The position numbers and the translations under genes were made by a program. Shown piece by piece: positions 61,298-64,000 of a stretch of 64,000 nt of DNA. Source of the stretch: DASYKT01 sp963718105. GTDB taxonomy: Bacteria; Acidobacteriota; Blastocatellia; Pyrinomonadales; Pyrinomonadaceae. The DNA lies in the NCBI GenBank assembly GCA_963718105.1, contig OY970352.1:3720001-3784000 (forward strand). Direction: 5' to 3'. Within the stretch, counting starts at the first letter, position 1. Each line of letters begins with the position of its first letter. The notes under the pieces are model-generated. The model saw nothing but the letters and a program-made list of their open reading frames with translations. It was not told the origin of the DNA and did not search any database.

Positions 61298-61320
61298 GGG
61301 AGCGCGGACGGCTCGTCCGC
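61298..61320. repeat. REP-like element (GGGAGCGC family)
   Basis: GGGAGCGC at 61298-61305 followed by GCGGACG-GCT-CGTCCGC. It lies in the 344-base gap between the esterase gene and the convergent PAN-domain gene. Confidence 0.7.
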
Positions 61321-61474
61321 ATACGCCACTTGCTATCCCAAAGCCCCTTCCGCGTGTTAATCCTACTTCAGAACTATTGCAAATAAAGAAAGATAAAAAT
61401 AATGCTTTCTGTCGCTCGTGCGGCGAATGATTAAGCCGTCGCTCGCGCGACGCGCCGGTTGTTTTATCCGGGGA

Positions 61475-61494
61475 CCGTGGGTTAAAACCCACGG
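61475..61494. repeat. CCGTGGGTT hairpin
   Basis: CCGTGGGTT pairs with AACCCACGG around a two-base loop, a hairpin type frequent in Acidobacteriota intergenic DNA. Just upstream are GTCGCTCGTGCGGC and GCCGTCGCTCGCGCGAC palindromes. I see no gene in the 61236-61579 gap. Confidence 0.55.
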
Positions 61495-61579
61495 CTATTA
61501 TCAAACGGGTGCTACGCGCCGAAACATTTCTGTCTTTTAAATTTCCAACTCTTCCTTAAATCTTTCCTCAGCCGGCCAC

Positions 61580-62332
61580 CTATGGACTCTTCACCCCCGC
61601 AGTGCAGCAGGTATTTTTGGTGGCGGGAGGTACGGCTGACTTGAGCCAGCAGCGCGCGCTCGGCCCTTGTACTCCTGGTTTGACGAAAACGTAAGCGCGG
61701 CAATTTGATTGGGCGGCGCAGGCAGTACGACATAACTCAAAGTTGGGCTGAGGCAGGTCGAAATTCGTGATGTCGCTTCCCGCGCGGTCCGTATCTCGCT
61801 CAACAGTGAAACTACCGGCATTATTGTTACCGACATTATTATTGCCGCCGGTCTTGTCTCCCCTGCCGAAAATAAGGAACAACAGGATCACGATCAGAAT
61901 CAAGGCCGCGCCGGCGACAATAAGGATCCACCAGGGAAAAGGCTTTTTCACCGGAAGCGCTTCCGGTTGTTTCACTTCCACATTCACGGTTTGCCCTTCG
62001 GTGAATTCCTCGTCCGGATTGGCGGCCGAGAAAACGTCCAGCCGGAAAGGGAATTTCTCCGGCGGCCCGCCCGCGGTGCCCGGACCCGCGGAACCGGCCG
62101 GCTTGCTGAATTCGACCGTGAATTGCTCCGTCGCGCGAGCGGCAAAATCTCTTTCTACTTCCTCTTTTACACTGAGCCAATCCTGTTGCGTGTTGCCCAG
62201 CGCTTTGGCTTTGGCAATACCGCGGACGGGCTTATCTAAAGTGTTGGTCACAGTAAAAATGATGGTCGCCTTGCCGCCGGCATCTGCTTTTACATCCGCT
62301 GCGGCAACGGTGATATTAAAAATATTTGCCAT
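61580..62332 (-). CDS. membrane protein with CARDB/Ig-like N-terminus and PAN/apple-like C-terminus
   Basis: The 250-residue protein begins with a beta-rich Ig/CARDB-like segment (about 5-115: GGKATIIFTVTNTLDKPVRGIAKAKAL). A membrane helix follows (about 132-155: WWILIVAGAALILIVILLFLIF), then an Asn/Gly linker. The C-terminal ~70 residues have the PAN/apple cysteine pattern (FELCRTACAAQSNCRAYVFVKPG ... ARCWLKS ... CC). The N-terminus lacks a signal peptide, so the orientation is not certain. It probably binds protein or carbohydrate. The extracellular and cytoplasmic halves make this an unusual combination. Confidence 0.75.
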   Translation of the reverse strand: MANIFNITVAAADVKADAGGKATIIFTVTNTLDKPVRGIAKAKALGNTQQDWLSVKEEVERDFAARATEQFTVEFSKPAGSAGPGTAGGPPEKFPFRLDVFSAANPDEEFTEGQTVNVEVKQPEALPVKKPFPWWILIVAGAALILIVILLFLIFGRGDKTGGNNNVGNNNAGSFTVERDTDRAGSDITNFDLPQPNFELCRTACAAQSNCRAYVFVKPGVQGPSARCWLKSAVPPATKNTCCTAGVKSP

Positions 62333-62564
62333 GTTTTTTCTCTCCGGGAATGGTATGCGCTCAAAAAGAATACCATTCTTTGGCCGGTTTTTCGACGAAA
62401 ATTTATTCGGCGCGCCATTGGCTTTAAATTGCCGCCAGCTTTAGCTAATGGATAGATAGATCGAACAAACAAAAAGAATGCCAACCAGGACGTTCAGAAA
62501 TCATTTCCAATCCCGAACGCTCATTCACCAAATTTGAAATATTGGTGTCGACCCTACCGAACAC

Positions 62565-63023
62565 CTAAGGTTTTTTGTACACCATTTGCGCGTTTTCATT
62601 CTCGTCTCGCTCTAGTAGTTCGTCTCGTACCAGCCTCAGCAGAGCCGTACTAAGCTTTTTCGAATCAATGTCATACCCACGCTTCTTCTTTAAATACTCT
62701 CTAATAACTGACACTGGCTGAGGGGTATTAAAAAATCCAGCCTCTATTAAAGCGAGAATTGCCGGCTTCGGACCCAGGCCAGAAGATTTTTTATTTTTCT
62801 TGATAGGGACAGAAGAGTTTGCGTTTGAAGAGCCCGGACCACTCAAACTTTTACTACTTCTCTTAGACGTAGTCTTTCGGTTGGTTTTTCGCGAAGAGAC
62901 TTTAGTTCTTGAATCGGTTGTCAGTAAATCCAAAGCTCGATTGAAAGCTGCTTCTTGCATGCTTTCCGGAACCTGCTTTGCAATCTCAGCGGCTTCTTTG
63001 AAGACTTCTTTTAAATCCTGCAT
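62565..63023 (-). CDS. HTH-containing protein with basic linker (last gene of edge operon)
   Basis: The 152-residue protein starts MQDLKEVFKEAAEIAKQV at 63023, preceded by an AGGAGG site. Its N-terminal ~40 residues are helical. A strongly basic Lys/Arg/Ser-rich linker follows (about 45-90), and a C-terminal winged-helix segment (about 92-150: ALIEAGFFNTPQPVSVIREYLKKKRGYDIDSKKLSTALLRLVRDELLERD). The HTH and basic linker suggest nucleic-acid binding. It follows the HEPN-like gene by 44 bases on the same strand. Function unknown. Confidence 0.66.
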   Translation of the reverse strand: MQDLKEVFKEAAEIAKQVPESMQEAAFNRALDLLTTDSRTKVSSRKTNRKTTSKRSSKSLSGPGSSNANSSVPIKKNKKSSGLGPKPAILALIEAGFFNTPQPVSVIREYLKKKRGYDIDSKKLSTALLRLVRDELLERDENENAQMVYKKP

Positions 63024-63067
63024 TGTTATATGCCTCCTAATTGTGGGTTGTCGGGTATAAATATAGT

Positions 63068-63802
63068 CTATGCAAAAACGGCATAAACATTGAGAGCTAA
63101 TATCTCCAAATGCCTGGCTACTGTACTGGCACCAATTTTCAGTGAGTTGGGGTGTCCGCATGCATTACGTAGTTTTAAGCAACTATCGAGCTCTTGCTTA
63201 ACGTTTTTACCAATCAAAGAAATAGAGACAGCTATTTCTAGGAACGTCGATTCCTTCATCTTGCTTAGATCATCGACTGTCGCCGCAGCTTTCCATTTGA
63301 GGTCGCGTTTAACCGCTTCTATATTGAAGGTGGCCAGATGCTTTTTGACCGTAATGTCGTAAAGCAGAGCAATCGCGCCAACCCAGGATAGAACAACAGC
63401 CGCTCGAAACAATGATTGTTCGGCACATACAATCGCTTCGGTCAGAAAAGCCAGCACATCTTTATTCGTAATTTTGCTAAGATGTTCTCGCAACGACTTT
63501 GCTTCGACAGCCGCCGGCGAGCCCGCTAATTCATGGGCGGCTAATTCAGCAACATACTCACGCCCTAAAGTTGTTAACTCCCATCCGAGTAAATTTCTGA
63601 ACACCTTGTCTCCGGCTGAGGCCAGATGGGAAGAGAAATTAATCTTTTTTGCTCCTTTTATGCCGCTTTCGATCGCAAGTTTTCGCACCATAGCGGTTAA
63701 AACCGCGCTCCCACCTCCCGCAGCCACGCAGAGTAACGCCGCATCGGTCTTATTTAGACTTTGCCTATGAACTGCCTGTTTAAGTTGTTCAATTGTTAGC
63801 AT
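63068..63802 (-). CDS. HEPN-like protein
   Basis: The 244-residue protein has a winged-helix-looking N-terminal region (~30-90; WELTTLGREYVAEL) and a helical C-terminal half. That half looks like a HEPN domain: a long first helix (AFLTEAIVCAEQSLFRAAVVLSWVGAIALLYDI) and, near the C-terminus, an R-x4-H pair, Arg212 and His217, in LRNACGHPN. HEPN domains with this motif are often RNases in toxin, CRISPR-type or abortive-infection systems. The RNase idea here is inferred from the motif. It lies between an HTH gene and a partial gene, in one direction. Confidence 0.66.
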   Translation of the reverse strand: MLTIEQLKQAVHRQSLNKTDAALLCVAAGGGSAVLTAMVRKLAIESGIKGAKKINFSSHLASAGDKVFRNLLGWELTTLGREYVAELAAHELAGSPAAVEAKSLREHLSKITNKDVLAFLTEAIVCAEQSLFRAAVVLSWVGAIALLYDITVKKHLATFNIEAVKRDLKWKAAATVDDLSKMKESTFLEIAVSISLIGKNVKQELDSCLKLRNACGHPNSLKIGASTVARHLEILALNVYAVFA

Positions 63803-63806
63803 TTCT

Positions 63807-64000
63807 CTACCTTTGAGATTTCGTCGACTGCTCTTTAGGAAGGGAGTCCAAAAACGCTTCTACTTTATGACCATTGGCGGTATACGTGCCTTTTATAGGA
63901 GAGTTTGCAAACCGATCCTCAATGGCATCTTTAGCCCGTGCGCGGATTTGATTATCAGGCAACCCTGTACTAGCTGCCAGCTCGCTAACGCTGACGCTAG
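63807..64000 (-). CDS. partial gene running off the right edge
   Basis: The 3' end of a minus-strand gene whose start lies beyond 64000. The visible ~63 residues read SVSELAASTGLPDNQIRARA and on through a basic, helical stretch to EQSTKSQR and a TAG at 63807-63809. The first part resembles a helix-turn-helix. The stop lies four bases before the HEPN-like start at 63802, so the genes are in one operon. Confidence 0.6.
   Translation of the reverse strand, partial: SVSVSELAASTGLPDNQIRARAKDAIEDRFANSPIKGTYTANGHKVEAFLDSLPKEQSTKSQR

Overview
The window most likely comes from the chromosome of a free-living Acidobacteriota bacterium, probably of the Blastocatellia/Pyrinomonadales type. This placement is inferred from gene content, not from a marker phylogeny. 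The pointers are many secreted proteins with Ala-Gln signal-peptidase sites, winged-helix/TPR and protease/TPR fusions, zinc-ribbon membrane proteins, FG-GAP style repeats, PD40 propellers, and futalosine-route menaquinone genes (mqnD, and a ubiX-family gene). Most of the DNA is moderately GC-rich, with three visibly AT-richer patches at about 38.0-41.8, 51.6-52.4 and 62.5-64.0 kb. I saw no tRNA, rRNA, CRISPR array, prophage or intact transposase.

Layout. 0-6.3 kb: a lysophospholipid acyltransferase, two tandem membrane paralogues, a LolA-like secreted protein, mqnD, a methyltransferase and an SH3 protein. 6.3-18.2 kb: a polyferredoxin-TPR fusion, a large secreted protein, ubiX, an LCAT-like lipase, a trypsin-TPR protein, an ArsR/SRPBCC pair with a clear operator, a SET-domain protein, rpiB and glyA. 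18.2-25.2 kb: two divergent XRE regulators, an NTF2-like protein, small hypotheticals and a zinc-ribbon/GNAT/dehydrogenase operon. 25.2-37.9 kb: an HtrA protease, aldehyde dehydrogenase, a frameshifted four-helix-bundle gene, pilin-like and FG-GAP secreted proteins, a winged-helix/TPR regulator, alanine dehydrogenase, a DUF512 protein and a TonB-family protein. 38.0-41.4 kb: a tightly coupled four-gene, AT-rich signalling operon (GAF-type histidine kinase, stand-alone receiver, two membrane proteins). 41.8-55.3 kb: an RRM protein, oxidoreductases, an M28 peptidase operon, a diiron desaturase-like protein, serC with an SDR, a PolB-type exonuclease, a small coiled-coil/HTH plus membrane pair, and two beta-helix proteins. 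55.5-60.0 kb: the conserved translation/secretion cluster ffh-rpsP-khpA-rimM-trmD-rplS-rnhB. 60.2-64.0 kb: an esterase, a PAN-domain membrane protein and an operon running off the right edge that carries a HEPN-like protein.

The strongest unexplained signals are: (1) a dispersed REP-like repeat with a constant GGGAGCGC head and a variable stem whose copies show compensatory base changes, one copy lying inside a coding frame; (2) the AT-rich kinase/receiver/membrane/TPR operon, which has no DNA-binding output; (3) the partial HEPN-like/HTH operon at the right edge, which could be a conflict system; and (4) a four-helix-bundle gene boxed in by inverted degenerate repeats. None of these functions is proved by the sequence alone.
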